A DNA stretch of 64,000 nt from Ruegeria meonggei (GTDB lineage: Bacteria > Pseudomonadota > Alphaproteobacteria > Rhodobacterales > Rhodobacteraceae), in contig NZ_FWFP01000007.1 in NCBI RefSeq assembly GCF_900172215.1, forward strand, positions 1-64,000, in the 5' to 3' direction. This document shows positions 1-9,198 of the stretch, piece after piece. Numbering within the stretch: position 1 is the stretch's first letter; each line of letters opens with the position of its first letter. The notes beneath the pieces are model-generated. The model worked only from the letters and a program-made list of their open reading frames with translations, made no database searches and was not told the DNA's origin. Both the position numbers and the translations under genes were made by a program.

Positions 1-74
1 ATATGATCCGGAAGCGGCAATTCTCAAGCGATACGACTTCCGGCTTTCAGCTATTCGCCGAGATCGCAGGATAG
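1..74 (+). pseudogene. C-terminal end of an IS6-family-like transposase (cut by window edge)
   Basis: The frame from base 3 reads MIRKRQFSSDTTSGFQLFAE and ends at TAG (72-74). The start of this tail resembles the MIRKGQ stretch near the C-terminus of IS6/IS26-type transposases. An inverted-repeat-like end follows 40 bp later (114-127), as expected for an IS6 right end. Only about 23 codons are visible, so it cannot be told whether the full gene is intact to the left. The assignment rests on a short motif plus the downstream terminus. Confidence 0.4.
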
Positions 75-113
75 GTGTATCCAGTAAGTCGCTGACTTTA
101 GCCGTTCCAAATG

Positions 114-127
114 TTTGCGACACATCC
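114..127 (-). repeat. Probable IS6-type terminal inverted repeat
   Basis: TTTGCGACACATCC reads on the minus strand as GGATGTGTCGCAAA. This resembles the GG...CTGTTGCAAA ends of IS6-family elements. It lies just downstream of the transposase tail, which supports reading bases 1-127 as the right end of an insertion sequence. Confidence 0.4.
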
Positions 128-140
128 GTCAAAACCGCAC

Positions 141-250
141 AAACAGGCCGGACACATGACTGCTTCTGACAAATGCACAAATCAGATCAAAAAGGACTTG
201 CTATGCAGGAGCCATCCACACACGCCATTCGCTGCGATTGCGGAACCACG
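141..250 (+). repeat. Segment related to the 3' end of the IS110 element at 12.4-12.5 kb
   Basis: The segment aligns with the reverse complement of about 12400-12511. Exact blocks AAACAGGCCGGACA (141-154) and ATGCAGGAGCCA (203-214) are 62 bp apart here and 64 bp apart in the other copy, with weaker similarity between and about 25 bp beyond. It may be a solo end of an IS110-type element, or a repeated locus that such elements target. Confidence 0.45.
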
Positions 251-379
251 TGGTTCTTGCCGTCAAAGCAGACCTTCGATTTCGCATCGTCGATGAAATT
301 GCATTTCGACCACCCAGATCCAGAGATTGGCCCAAATGAAAATCCAAAGAGCCGATCATTTGCGCCACGCCAGCGCTGA
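203..379 (+). CDS. Small hypothetical protein (58 aa), doubtful
   Basis: The frame begins at ATG 203 after an AAAGGA ribosome-binding site ending 7 bases upstream, and ends at TGA 377-379. It would encode 58 residues with one CDC pair near residue 12 and no recognised domain. The start overlaps the IS110-end-like repeat, and the related copy near 12447 has a stop in this frame after 14 codons. It may be a chance frame in mobile-element debris. I do not recognise the protein. Confidence 0.25.
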   Translation: MQEPSTHAIRCDCGTTWFLPSKQTFDFASSMKLHFDHPDPEIGPNENPKSRSFAPRQR

Positions 380-531
380 TGCAAGATTTCTTTGATGGCA
401 TGTAGAAAAAATGTGCAGTCATTCCGTTCCATTTAAAAATATGCTGATAAAATAGGCAAGCTGGCAGCTTGATGAAACGCTTAGTGGCCTTGGAATTGCG
501 ATCGATGAAGCTTGGGCTCACTTGGGTGCCT

Positions 532-1116
532 ATGAAACAACACCTTACTGTCGTTGTCGTCGAGCAGAATCAAGAACGTGCTTTTGCAATTGTGGATGCC
601 TTGAAAGAGTCTGGAGACGTAGACGTTTCTGTAATCGGCAATGTCTCTGGGCTGGCACGTAAAATCGCAATGCATAGCCCAGACATTGTTCTGATCGACA
701 TAGACAATCCATCGCGGGATATGCTGGAAGAGTTGACCGTTGCCTCCGGTCCGATGGAGAGACCGGTGGCCATGTTCGTCTCGGGCGCTGCGGGCGGATT
801 GGCGAAAGCCGCCGTTGAGGCCGGGGTGTCGGCCTATGTAGTCGATGGTTTGCAAGCCGAGCGCATCAAGCCTGTTATCGATACCGCCATCGCCCGGTTT
901 CACGTGCTGCGTCAGATGCGGACCGAACTGGCCGAAACCCGCCGTGCGCTGGAAGAGCGAAAAGTAATTGACCGCGCGAAGGGGTTGTTGATGAAAGCCA
1001 AGGGCGTGTCGGAAGACGAAGCCTATGCCCTGCTCCGCAAAACTGCGATGAACCAGAACCGCCGCGTCGCCGATGTGGCCGAGGCCTTGGTCACGGCTTC
1101 GGGGTTGTTGTCATGA
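532..1116 (+). CDS. nasT: Nitrate-responsive antitermination regulator NasT (ANTAR protein)
   Basis: The 194-residue protein has an N-terminal receiver-like domain (about 5-120, with the acidic VLIDID at 53-58) and a C-terminal ANTAR RNA-binding domain (about 134-190, ERKVIDRAKGLLM...). NasT proteins bind two-hairpin leader RNAs and let polymerase pass a terminator when nitrate or nitrite is present; otherwise NasS holds them. I chose ATG 532 because it gives the usual length of about 195; in-frame starts at 469 and 505 would add residues with no family match. Its stop overlaps the nasS start (ATGA, 1113-1116), so the two are probably translationally coupled. The likely RNA target is the leader at 2283-2552. 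Confidence 0.9.
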   Translation: MKQHLTVVVVEQNQERAFAIVDALKESGDVDVSVIGNVSGLARKIAMHSPDIVLIDIDNPSRDMLEELTVASGPMERPVAMFVSGAAGGLAKAAVEAGVSAYVVDGLQAERIKPVIDTAIARFHVLRQMRTELAETRRALEERKVIDRAKGLLMKAKGVSEDEAYALLRKTAMNQNRRVADVAEALVTASGLLS

Positions 1117-2282
1117 GAACCGTAAATCTGCCTGTCGCCTATATGCCGCTGGTCGACGCGGCACCGTTGATCGTCGCGCGCGAGATGGGGTTTGACCATG
1201 CTGAAGGTATTTCGCTCGATCTGCGCCCGGCCCCGTCATGGTCATCTCTGCGCGATATGCTGGCCTTTGGGCACGTGGACGCGGCGCATCTGCTGTCACC
1301 TGTGCCCGTTGCGATGGCCTTGGGTTTGGGCGGTATCGCGACGCGGCTGTCCGCCGTGTCTGTTTTGTCAATGAATGGCACCGTCATTGCCGTTGGCACG
1401 CAATTGGCTGGACGGCTGTCTGATCAGGGATATGGGTTCGACTTCGCGAATGCCGCTGAGGCCGGGGCGGCATTGGCAAAAGCCGCCGGAGAAGTACTTG
1501 TCTTCGGCGTTCCATTCCCTTTTTCGATGCATGTTGAACTGCTGCGCTATTGGGTTGCGGGAACCGAACTGGCTTCGAAGCAGGTCGAAATCCGCACTGT
1601 CCCGCCACCTCTCATGGCGCAGGCGCTTGCAGGTGGCGAGATCGATGCCTTCTGCGTGGGCGAGCCTTGGGGCTCATTCGCCGTAGATGACAGTGTTGGC
1701 GCGTTGCTGCTGCCCGGTAAGGCGATCTGGACCTGCGCACCTGAAAAGGTGTTGGCGGTTAGAAACGACTGGGCCGAAACCGAGCCGCATTTGCTGGGCA
1801 GCCTCATGCGGGCCGTTTGGCGCGCAGGACGTTGGCTGTCAAACACGGACAGCAGAACAACCGCGTCCGAGATGCTATCGCGCAAAACCTACCTCAACGT
1901 TTCACCCGAACTAATCGACCGCGCATTGATGGGCGAATTCACGGTCTCGGCGCGCGGCGAGCAACGATATGTGGATGGGTTTGTCGAGTTCTTTGACGGC
2001 GCTGCCACTTTCCCATGGCGCAGTCAGGCCAAGTGGATCGCGCACCAGCTGGCACAACGGAACGGGATCGATGTTAGCACAGCCGAACGCCAGGCCGCCC
2101 GTGTCTTTCGCAGCGATCTCTATCGGCGCGAGTTGTCCGGGCTGGGAGTTGAAACCCCCGGAGCGTCAGAGAAGCTGGAAGGAGCGCTTCCTGAGTCGAC
2201 CGCCGTAGCCTCGACAAACGGAAGCTTGATTCTGGCGCCGAACGTCTTCTTCGACCGTCGCATTTTCGAGCCATTGGGGTGA
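1113..2282 (+). CDS. nasS: Nitrate-sensing NasS (cytoplasmic NrtA-like protein)
   Basis: This 389-residue protein belongs to the NrtA/CmpA/SsuA-type binding-protein family but starts directly with the mature fold (VNLPVAYMPLVDAAPLIVA) and has no signal peptide. That marks the cytoplasmic sensor NasS rather than a transport protein. It shares with the downstream NrtA the stretches [16 protein letters not shown] and YCVGEPW/FCVGEPW. In the known NasST system it sequesters NasT without nitrate and releases it on ligand binding. It overlaps nasT by 4 bp, consistent with a stoichiometric pair. Confidence 0.88.
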   Translation: MRTVNLPVAYMPLVDAAPLIVAREMGFDHAEGISLDLRPAPSWSSLRDMLAFGHVDAAHLLSPVPVAMALGLGGIATRLSAVSVLSMNGTVIAVGTQLAGRLSDQGYGFDFANAAEAGAALAKAAGEVLVFGVPFPFSMHVELLRYWVAGTELASKQVEIRTVPPPLMAQALAGGEIDAFCVGEPWGSFAVDDSVGALLLPGKAIWTCAPEKVLAVRNDWAETEPHLLGSLMRAVWRAGRWLSNTDSRTTASEMLSRKTYLNVSPELIDRALMGEFTVSARGEQRYVDGFVEFFDGAATFPWRSQAKWIAHQLAQRNGIDVSTAERQAARVFRSDLYRRELSGLGVETPGASEKLEGALPESTAVASTNGSLILAPNVFFDRRIFEPLG

Positions 2283-2552
2283 GAGTGCACAAAAATTTTG
2301 CAGCGCAGCATAAAATCACGCTGCGGCGCAGAAAGTTCACACTTTGACGCTCAAAACCGGGTGACGGCCCGGATCAAGGATGTCTTAATCGGGACATCGG
2401 AAGGCAACGACGCCCACCGACGGAATTCGCCCATAATCCAGGGCACCTTACAAGAGCAAAGCCGCTCGACCATCCGCCACCTCCTCCCGGCGGACTGTGT
2501 CGGCGGCTTTTTTGTTTGCCCAAGGGGTTGGGCTGAACCGAAAGGGATCGAG
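2283..2552 (+). promoter_or_regulatory. nrtA leader: probable NasT-dependent antitermination region
   Basis: The 270-bp gap between nasS and nrtA holds several hairpins before a factor-independent terminator (2459-2513). Visible are a 5-bp stem around loop TGACGG (2359-2374), GATGTC/GACATC (2379-2384 with 2393-2398), and a 3-bp GGC/GCC stem (2403-2414) whose six-base loop AACGAC has A at position 1 and G at position 4, the pattern described for ANTAR target loops. The other loops do not fit that pattern well. The call rests on the nasTS context, the terminator and the leader length; the exact NasT site is inferred. Confidence 0.6.
2459..2513 (+). terminator. Leader terminator upstream of nrtA
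   Basis: AAGCCGC(t)CGAC (2459-2470) pairs with GTCGGCGGCTT at about 2499-2509, with one bulged T, and a second hairpin TCCGCC/GGCGGA (2473-2478 with 2489-2494) sits inside. A run of six T follows directly. This is a factor-independent terminator inside the operon, about 40 bp before nrtA, and makes sense as the point relieved by NasT. Confidence 0.75.
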
Positions 2553-3917
2553 ATGAAAAAGCTACTTTTAGGCCTCGCCGCAACGACTGCGCTTGTGTCT
2601 CCGGCACTGGCCGAACTGGAACTGGAAAAAGACGAGCTGACCTTTGGCTTTATCAAACTGACCGATATGGCACCGCTGGCTGTCGCTTATGAGAATGGGT
2701 ACTTCCTGGACGAAGGCCTGTTCGTGACGCTGGAAGCGCAAGCCAATTGGAAAGTCCTATTGGATGGCGTGATCGACGGGCAGCTTGACGGTGCACATAT
2801 GCTGGCCGGACAGCCTTTGGCCGCCACCATCGGATACGGAACCGAAGCGCACATCGTCACGCCCTTCTCAATGGACCTGAACGGGAACGGCATCACCGTG
2901 TCCAACGAGATTTGGGAAGAGATGAAGCCGAACATCCCTGTCATGGAGGATGGCCGTCCCCAACACCCGATCAGCGCCGAGGCGCTTGCTCCGGTCGTTG
3001 AGAAATACAAATCCGAAGGCAAGCCCTTTAACATGGGCATGGTCTTCCCGGTCTCGACCCATAATTATGAGCTGCGCTATTGGCTGGCCGCTGGCGGGCT
3101 GCATCCGGGGTTCTACAGCCCGGACAACGTGACCGGTCAGATCGGCGCGGATGTGTTCTTGTCGGTGACACCTCCGCCGCAGATGCCCGCCACGTTGGAG
3201 GCCGGAACGATCTATGGGTATTGCGTGGGCGAGCCGTGGAACCAACAGGCCGTGTTCAAGGGCATCGGCGTTCCCGTGGTCACAGATTATGAGCTGTGGA
3301 AGAACAACCCCGAGAAGGTTTTCGGCATCACTGCCGAGTTTGCCGAGGAATATCCGAATACCACCCTGGCAGTGACCAAAGCGCTGATCCGTGCCGCGCA
3401 GTGGTTGGATGAAAACGACAACGCCAACCGCCCCAAAGCGGTCGAAATCCTCAGCCGCGCGGAATACGTGGGCGCGGATTATGACGTCATCGCCAACTCG
3501 ATGACCGGCACGTTTGAATACGAGAAAGGCGACAAGCGCGAGGTTCCCGATTTCAACGTGTTCTTCCGCTACAACGCGACCTATCCGTTTTATTCGGACG
3601 CTGTCTGGTACCTGACCCAGATGCGTCGTTGGGGTCAGATCGCCGATGCGAAGCCGGACAGCTGGTATGACGACGTGGCCAAGTCGGTCTACAAGCCCGA
3701 AATCTACCTCGAGGCCGCGCGTTTGCTGGTTGACGAAGGTCTGGCGGATGAGGCCGATTTCCCCTGGGACAGTGATGGCTACAAGGCACCGACACCTGCC
3801 GAGGATATCATTGACGGTATCGCCTATGACGGCCGCACCCCCAACGCTTACCTCGAAAGCATGTCCATTGGCCTGAAGGGCGAGCAGAAGATCGTCGGTT
3901 CAGACGTTCAAGGCTAA
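2553..3917 (+). CDS. nrtA: Nitrate/nitrite ABC transporter periplasmic binding protein NrtA
   Basis: The 454-residue protein has a signal peptide ([20 protein letters not shown], cleavage after residue 20) and the CmpA/NrtA binding-protein fold, with [19 protein letters not shown] at the mature N-terminus and YGYCVGEPW in the middle. It should capture nitrate or nitrite in the periplasm for NrtB/NrtC. The frame is open upstream to 2298, but ATG 2553 gives a clean signal peptide and follows AAAGGGATCGAG as ribosome-binding site. It is the first gene after the leader terminator, so it should depend on antitermination. Confidence 0.93.
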   Translation: MKKLLLGLAATTALVSPALAELELEKDELTFGFIKLTDMAPLAVAYENGYFLDEGLFVTLEAQANWKVLLDGVIDGQLDGAHMLAGQPLAATIGYGTEAHIVTPFSMDLNGNGITVSNEIWEEMKPNIPVMEDGRPQHPISAEALAPVVEKYKSEGKPFNMGMVFPVSTHNYELRYWLAAGGLHPGFYSPDNVTGQIGADVFLSVTPPPQMPATLEAGTIYGYCVGEPWNQQAVFKGIGVPVVTDYELWKNNPEKVFGITAEFAEEYPNTTLAVTKALIRAAQWLDENDNANRPKAVEILSRAEYVGADYDVIANSMTGTFEYEKGDKREVPDFNVFFRYNATYPFYSDAVWYLTQMRRWGQIADAKPDSWYDDVAKSVYKPEIYLEAARLLVDEGLADEADFPWDSDGYKAPTPAEDIIDGIAYDGRTPNAYLESMSIGLKGEQKIVGSDVQG

Positions 3918-3927
3918 TTTCTCAGCT

Positions 3928-3953
3928 CCACGCCCGGCCAAGGTCGGGCGTGG
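3928..3953 (+). other. Intercistronic hairpin nrtA-nrtB
   Basis: CCACGCCCG (3928-3936) and CGGGCGTGG (3945-3953) form a perfect 9-bp stem with an 8-base loop and no T run. Such structures after binding-protein genes usually protect the upstream message, giving more NrtA than NrtB/NrtC. That role is inferred. Confidence 0.7.
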
Positions 3954-3990
3954 GCTTCACCAGTGCCCCGCCATCGCAAGGACACATCAG

Positions 3991-5073
3991 ATGACGACCG
4001 TCGATCCCGATTTCAACGCTGACGCCGCCCGCCAGGAGCGTCGCGCCCGCCTTTTCACCCGCATCAATGCAGCCGACAAATGGTTCCAAGTGTTGGGCCT
4101 CAGCTGGGCCACACCTGTTCTGAAGGCCGCCGCAGGGGACAATCCTCGCGCACAGATGGCCGAGATCTGGCGCTTGCTGATCGTGCCGTTGTTGTCGATC
4201 TTCGCCTTTCTGCTGCTGTGGGGCACGCTGGCGCCAAAGGTGCAGACCTCGCTGGGCGCGGTCCCCGGGCCGGCGCAGGTTTGGGCGGAGATGGTCAGCC
4301 TGAATGAGGACGCCAAAGCCAAAGCGGCGAAACGCGCCAAGTTCGAGGCGATGGTCGAGACGCGCAATCAAAAGTTCATTGATGCTGGCCAGCCGGAGAA
4401 GGTGAAAGACGTCGCCTTCACCGGGGCTCCGACCTACTACCAGCAGATCTGGACCTCGATCAAAACTGTGTTCTTCGGCTTTCTGATCGCCACTGCCCTT
4501 GCTGTCCCGCTGGGCATCGCGGCAGGTCTGTCGCCAACGGCAAATGCGGCGCTGAACCCGCTGATCCAGATTTTCAAACCGGTCTCGCCACTGGCGTGGC
4601 TGCCGATTGTGACCATGATCGTCTCGGCCGTTTACGTCACCAATGATGGCTGGTTCGCGAAATCCTTCCTGATCTCGGCCATCACCGTAACTTTGTGTTC
4701 GCTGTGGCCCACATTGATCAACACGGCGCTGGGTGTGGCGTCGATCGACAAGGATCTGGTGAACGTCTCCAAGGTTCTGAAAATGAACACCTATACCAAG
4801 ATCACCAAGCTGGTATTGCCTTCGGCCTTGCCGCTGATCTTCACCGGTCTGCGCCTGTCGCTGGGCGTTGGCTGGATGGTTCTGATCGCCGCGGAAATGC
4901 TGGCGCAGAACCCTGGTCTGGGCAAGTTTGTCTGGGATGAGTTCCAGAACGGTTCCTCCAGTTCGCTGGCCAAAATCATGGTTGCGGTCTTTACCATCGG
5001 AATCATCGGTTTCCTGCTGGACCGTGTGATGTACGCGCTGCAATCCCTCTTCACCTTCACGAATAACCGGTGA
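3991..5073 (+). CDS. nrtB: Nitrate ABC transporter permease NrtB
   Basis: This 360-residue inner-membrane protein of the NrtB/SsuC/TauC type has a first membrane segment near residues 60-80 ([20 protein letters not shown]), a periplasmic stretch, then the BPD_transp_1 core from about 160 to 355. The coupling region around [21 protein letters not shown] matches the EAA-type loop of the family. ATG 3991 follows AAGGACACATCAG. Its end overlaps the nrtC start. With NrtA and NrtC it forms the importer feeding the cytoplasmic reductases downstream. Confidence 0.92.
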   Translation: MTTVDPDFNADAARQERRARLFTRINAADKWFQVLGLSWATPVLKAAAGDNPRAQMAEIWRLLIVPLLSIFAFLLLWGTLAPKVQTSLGAVPGPAQVWAEMVSLNEDAKAKAAKRAKFEAMVETRNQKFIDAGQPEKVKDVAFTGAPTYYQQIWTSIKTVFFGFLIATALAVPLGIAAGLSPTANAALNPLIQIFKPVSPLAWLPIVTMIVSAVYVTNDGWFAKSFLISAITVTLCSLWPTLINTALGVASIDKDLVNVSKVLKMNTYTKITKLVLPSALPLIFTGLRLSLGVGWMVLIAAEMLAQNPGLGKFVWDEFQNGSSSSLAKIMVAVFTIGIIGFLLDRVMYALQSLFTFTNNR

Positions 5074-6758
5074 GCGCGATGAGCATTCTTAGCTTCAAAA
5101 ACGCCTCCAAATCCTTTGGCGAAGGCACCGCGCGCGCGGATGTGCTGAAAGGCATCGATCTGGGCGTGCAAGAGGGCGAGTTTCTGGTGATCCTCGGATT
5201 CTCGGGCACCGGTAAGACGACCCTGATCAACCTTATGGCCGGGCTTGATAGTCCGACCAGCGGAGAGGTCACGTTCAAAGGCGCCCCGATCAAGGGCCCT
5301 GGCCCGGAGCGCGGGGTGATCTTTCAAAACTACTCGCTGATGCCGTGGCTCACGGTCAGCGGCAATGTCGGGCTGGCGGTTGATACGGTCTTTCCCGGCC
5401 TCAACAGGGCGGAGAAGGCCGAGAAGGTTGCGCACTACGTGCAGATGGTGGGCCTCAGCCATGCCGCGACACGCCGCCCGGCGGAGCTGTCTGGTGGGAT
5501 GCGCCAGCGGGTCAACGTGGCGAGGGCGCTGTCGATGAACCCAGAGGTTCTGCTGCTGGATGAGCCTCTGTCCGCGCTCGACGCCTTGACCCGCGCCAAT
5601 CTGGCGGATGAGATCGAACACATCTGGGAGGCCGACAAGAAGACCTGCGTGCTGATTACCAATGACGTGGATGAAGCAATCATTCTGGCAGACCGGATCG
5701 TCGCCCTGAACCCCGATGGCTCGCTGGGGCAGGAGTTCCGCGTGTCGATCCCGCGACCGCGCGAACGCGGTGCTATGAACAACGATGAAACCTTCAAACG
5801 CCTGCGCGCGGACGTCACCAAATACCTGATGGATGTGGGGGTCGAAGCTAAAGTAGAAGGTTCGCGCATTCTGCCCGATGTCACGCCGATCCATGGCGTA
5901 CCCACAGCGGTGGCTGAAGCGCAGAAGGGCCTGATTGAAAACCGGTTTCTCGGTTTCTCACAACTGCACAAGGTCTATCCGACACCCAAAGGCCCGTTGA
6001 CTGTGGTCGAAGATTTTGACCTGAAGATCGATAAGGGCGAATTCATCTCGCTGATCGGCCATTCCGGCTGCGGCAAATCAACAGTTCTAACCATGGCCGC
6101 CGGGTTGAACGACATCTCAAAAGGCGCGATCAAGCTGGACGGCCGCCATGTCGAAGGTGCAGATCCCGAACGTGCCGTGGTGTTCCAATCGCCCAACCTG
6201 TTCCCCTGGCTCACCGCCAAGGAGAACGTCGCGATTGGCGTCGACAAAGTCTATCCCAAGGCCAGTATTTCCGAGCGGCGGGATGTCGTTGAATACTATC
6301 TGGAACGCGTCGGATTGGCCGATGCGATGGACAAATCCGCCTTGGACCTGTCGAACGGAATGAAGCAACGCGTCGGTATCGCGCGCGCCTTTGCCCTGTC
6401 ACCCAAACTGCTGCTGCTGGATGAGCCTTTCGGGATGCTCGACAGCTTGACCCGGTGGGAATTGCAAGAAGTGCTGATGGAGGTCTGGTCCCGGACCAAG
6501 GTGACCGCGATTTGCGTGACCCATGACGTGGATGAGGCGATCCTGCTGGCTGACCGGGTGGTGATGATGACCAACGGCCCACAAGCGACCATCGGCAAGA
6601 TCACCAAGGTCGATCTGCCGCGCCCAAGAACCCGTAAGGCTCTGTTGGAGCATCCGGATTATTACGCCTACCGGCAGGAAGTTCTCGATTTCCTAGAAGA
6701 ATACGAACACGGCGCCAAGCCGAAATCGCCCGCCCCAAAGGCGATTGCAGCGGAGTGA
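5070..6758 (+). CDS. nrtC: Nitrate ABC transporter ATPase with two fused ABC domains (NrtCD type)
   Basis: The 562-residue protein joins two ABC domains, about 4-255 and 292-545. Domain 1 has Walker A GFSGTGKTT (43-51), signature LSGGM (140-144) and Walker B LLLDEP, but its H-loop is ITND with Asn198 instead of His. Domain 2 has Walker A GHSGCGKST (330-338), signature LSNGM (427-431), LLLDEP and a normal H-loop His485. In an ABC dimer, domain 1's Walker motifs pair with domain 2's signature, so both deviations fall in one composite ATP site, leaving one consensus and one probably degenerate site. GTG 5070 overlaps the nrtB stop; ATG 5079 is an alternative start. Confidence 0.92.
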   Translation: MSAMSILSFKNASKSFGEGTARADVLKGIDLGVQEGEFLVILGFSGTGKTTLINLMAGLDSPTSGEVTFKGAPIKGPGPERGVIFQNYSLMPWLTVSGNVGLAVDTVFPGLNRAEKAEKVAHYVQMVGLSHAATRRPAELSGGMRQRVNVARALSMNPEVLLLDEPLSALDALTRANLADEIEHIWEADKKTCVLITNDVDEAIILADRIVALNPDGSLGQEFRVSIPRPRERGAMNNDETFKRLRADVTKYLMDVGVEAKVEGSRILPDVTPIHGVPTAVAEAQKGLIENRFLGFSQLHKVYPTPKGPLTVVEDFDLKIDKGEFISLIGHSGCGKSTVLTMAAGLNDISKGAIKLDGRHVEGADPERAVVFQSPNLFPWLTAKENVAIGVDKVYPKASISERRDVVEYYLERVGLADAMDKSALDLSNGMKQRVGIARAFALSPKLLLLDEPFGMLDSLTRWELQEVLMEVWSRTKVTAICVTHDVDEAILLADRVVMMTNGPQATIGKITKVDLPRPRTRKALLEHPDYYAYRQEVLDFLEEYEHGAKPKSPAPKAIAAE

Positions 6759-6762
6759 AACC

Positions 6763-9198
6763 ATGAAACAAAGACTTGTTGTCATCGGCGCAGGGATGGC
6801 CTCGGGCCGGGTGCTGGAGCATCTGACGGATACCTCGCCTGATGCGTTCGACATCACCCTGTTCAACGCCGAACCGCGTGGGAACTACAACCGCATCATG
6901 CTCAGCCCGGTTCTGTTGGGTGAGAAAACCTATGACGAGATCGTCACCCATGACGACGCCTGGTACACCGAGCGCGGCATCGCCTGCCGGTTTGGTGAGA
7001 CGGTGGCCAAGATCGACTGTGAGATGAAGGTGGTCGAGGGCGAGAACGGACATGTTCCATACGACAAGCTGGTCATCGCGACGGGGTCGAACCCGTTCAT
7101 CATTCCTTTGCCGGGGCATGATCTGGATGGTGTGATCGCTTATCGCGATCTGGAAGACACGCAACAGATGATGGGCATGGGGTCGGGAAACCAGGTCGTC
7201 GTAATTGGCGGCGGTTTGCTGGGGCTCGAGGCCGCTGCGGGGATGGCTGCGCATGGTGTTGACGTCACCGTCGTGCATATCATGGGCCACCTGATGGAGC
7301 GTCAGTTGGACGAGGCCGCAGGCTATCTGCTGAAGAAATCGTTGGAAGACAAAGGCATCAAGATCTGCCTGCAGGCGAATTCCAAGGAAGTTCTGGGGCA
7401 AGATGGCAAGGTTCGCGCGTTGCTGCTGGATGACGGGACCGAACTGCCCTGTGACCTGCTGGTTATGGCGGTGGGTATCCGTCCCAACACGGCGCTGGCG
7501 CAAGAGGCCGGGCTGGCCACCGGTCGCGGCATCCATGTGGATGATCAAATGCTGACCTCGGACCCGGATGTCTATGCCGTGGGTGAATGCGTCGAACATG
7601 GCGGAGAGATCTTTGGCCTTGTCGCTCCGCTCTACGATCAAGCGAAAGTGGCGGCGCGTGCTCTGTTGGAAGAAGACGCCGCATTCGCGCAGAAAACCCT
7701 CTCGACCAAGCTGAAGGTCACGGGCTGCGATCTGTTCAGTGCCGGCGATTTCGCTGACGGGCCAGGGCGCGAGGATATCGTCTTCCGTGACCCTTCGCGC
7801 GGCGTCTATAAGCGCCTTGTAATCGAAGAGGACCGGCTGGTTGGTGCCGTCATGTATGGCGACACCGCCGATGGCAGCTGGTTCTTTGGCCTGATCAAGG
7901 ACGGCACCAGCATCGAAGCCATGCGCGAGACGCTGATCTTCGGCCCGGCCTATCAGGGGGGCGACACCGCGGACCCTCTCTCAGCCGTTGCAGCATTGCC
8001 GCCTGAGGCGGAGATTTGCGGCTGCAACGGCGTATGCAAGGGAGACATCATCGAGGCGATCAATGCAGGGGCCAATGATTTGGGCGCGGTGCGTGCAAGC
8101 ACCAAGGCCAGCGCCTCCTGTGGAACATGCACCGGGCTTGTGGAACAGGTATTGCAGGTCACTTTGGGCGACGACTTCCAAATGCCTGCCGCGCAACCGA
8201 TTTGCGGCTGCACCGATCTGACGCACGAAGATGTGCGTCGTTTGATCAAGGGGCAGGAATTGAAAAGCCAGGCCGCTGTCTGGCAGGAACTCAGCTGGAC
8301 CACGCCCAACGGCTGCCATGTGTGCCGCCCGGCGATCAACTATTACCTGCTGGCGGATTGGCCGCTGGAATACCAAGACGACCCGCAAAGCCGCTTTGTC
8401 AATGAACGCAAACACGCGAACATCCAAAAGGACGGTACATTCAGTGTCGTGCCGCGCATGTGGGGAGGGATCACGACACCAGAAGAGCTGCGCGCCATTG
8501 CCAATGCTGCCGACAAATACGACGTGCCAACTGTCAAAGTCACCGGTGGTCAGCGCATCGACCTGTTGGGCGTAAAGGGTGAGGACTTGCCTGCGATCTG
8601 GTCGGATCTGAACAAGGCCGGCCTTGTCTCGGGCCACGCTTATTCCAAGGGTCTGCGAACAGTCAAAACCTGTGTGGGCACCGATCATTGTCGGTTTGGC
8701 ACGCAGGACAGCACCGGGCTGGGGATCAAGCTGGAGAAAATCCTGTGGGGGTCGTGGACGCCGCACAAGCTGAAGTTGGCTGTATCCGGGTGCCCGCGCA
8801 ACTGCGCCGAGGCGACGTGCAAGGATATCGGCGTCGTCTGCGTGGATTCGGGCTTTCAGATCAGCATCGGCGGTGCCGCAGGCATGGGCGTAAAAGAGAC
8901 CGAATTGCTCTGTCAGGTCTCCACCGAGGACGAAGCAATCGAGGTCGTGATGGCCGTCACCCAAGCCTACCGCGAGGGCGGCAAGTATCTGGATCGCCTG
9001 TATAAATGGTTGGGCAAGGTCGGCATGGACTGGGTCAAAGCTCAGGTCGTGGACGACGTTGAAAACCGCGCTTCTTTGGTCGCCCGGTTCGAACTGTCGC
9101 AAAGCATATTCCGCAAAGACCCGTGGGCCGAACACGTCAAAGAAAAAGCGCAGACCTACGCGCCGATTGCAGATTTCACACTGGAGGCCGCGGAATGA
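6763..9198 (+). CDS. nasB: Assimilatory nitrite reductase [NAD(P)H], large subunit
   Basis: This 811-residue NirB-type enzyme reduces nitrite to ammonium in the cytoplasm. It starts with an FAD domain (VVIGAGMASGRVLEHL) and an NAD(P)H domain (VVVIGGGLLGLEAA, near 147), followed by two BFD-like [2Fe-2S] Cys clusters (CGCNGVC from 419 and CGCTDL from about 482). The C-terminal siroheme/[4Fe-4S] part has TCVGTDHCRFG near 636 and SGCPRNCAEATC near 677. ATG 6763 has GGAG 12 bases upstream and lies 4 bp after the nrtC stop. It overlaps the small-subunit gene by 4 bp. Confidence 0.93.
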   Translation: MKQRLVVIGAGMASGRVLEHLTDTSPDAFDITLFNAEPRGNYNRIMLSPVLLGEKTYDEIVTHDDAWYTERGIACRFGETVAKIDCEMKVVEGENGHVPYDKLVIATGSNPFIIPLPGHDLDGVIAYRDLEDTQQMMGMGSGNQVVVIGGGLLGLEAAAGMAAHGVDVTVVHIMGHLMERQLDEAAGYLLKKSLEDKGIKICLQANSKEVLGQDGKVRALLLDDGTELPCDLLVMAVGIRPNTALAQEAGLATGRGIHVDDQMLTSDPDVYAVGECVEHGGEIFGLVAPLYDQAKVAARALLEEDAAFAQKTLSTKLKVTGCDLFSAGDFADGPGREDIVFRDPSRGVYKRLVIEEDRLVGAVMYGDTADGSWFFGLIKDGTSIEAMRETLIFGPAYQGGDTADPLSAVAALPPEAEICGCNGVCKGDIIEAINAGANDLGAVRASTKASASCGTCTGLVEQVLQVTLGDDFQMPAAQPICGCTDLTHEDVRRLIKGQELKSQAAVWQELSWTTPNGCHVCRPAINYYLLADWPLEYQDDPQSRFVNERKHANIQKDGTFSVVPRMWGGITTPEELRAIANAADKYDVPTVKVTGGQRIDLLGVKGEDLPAIWSDLNKAGLVSGHAYSKGLRTVKTCVGTDHCRFGTQDSTGLGIKLEKILWGSWTPHKLKLAVSGCPRNCAEATCKDIGVVCVDSGFQISIGGAAGMGVKETELLCQVSTEDEAIEVVMAVTQAYREGGKYLDRLYKWLGKVGMDWVKAQVVDDVENRASLVARFELSQSIFRKDPWAEHVKEKAQTYAPIADFTLEAAE

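Noticed and set aside
3922-5043. A 373-codon minus-strand frame opposite nrtB
   Set aside because: Gln/Arg/Asp-rich composition typical of an antisense shadow; nrtB on the plus strand is a recognised permease.
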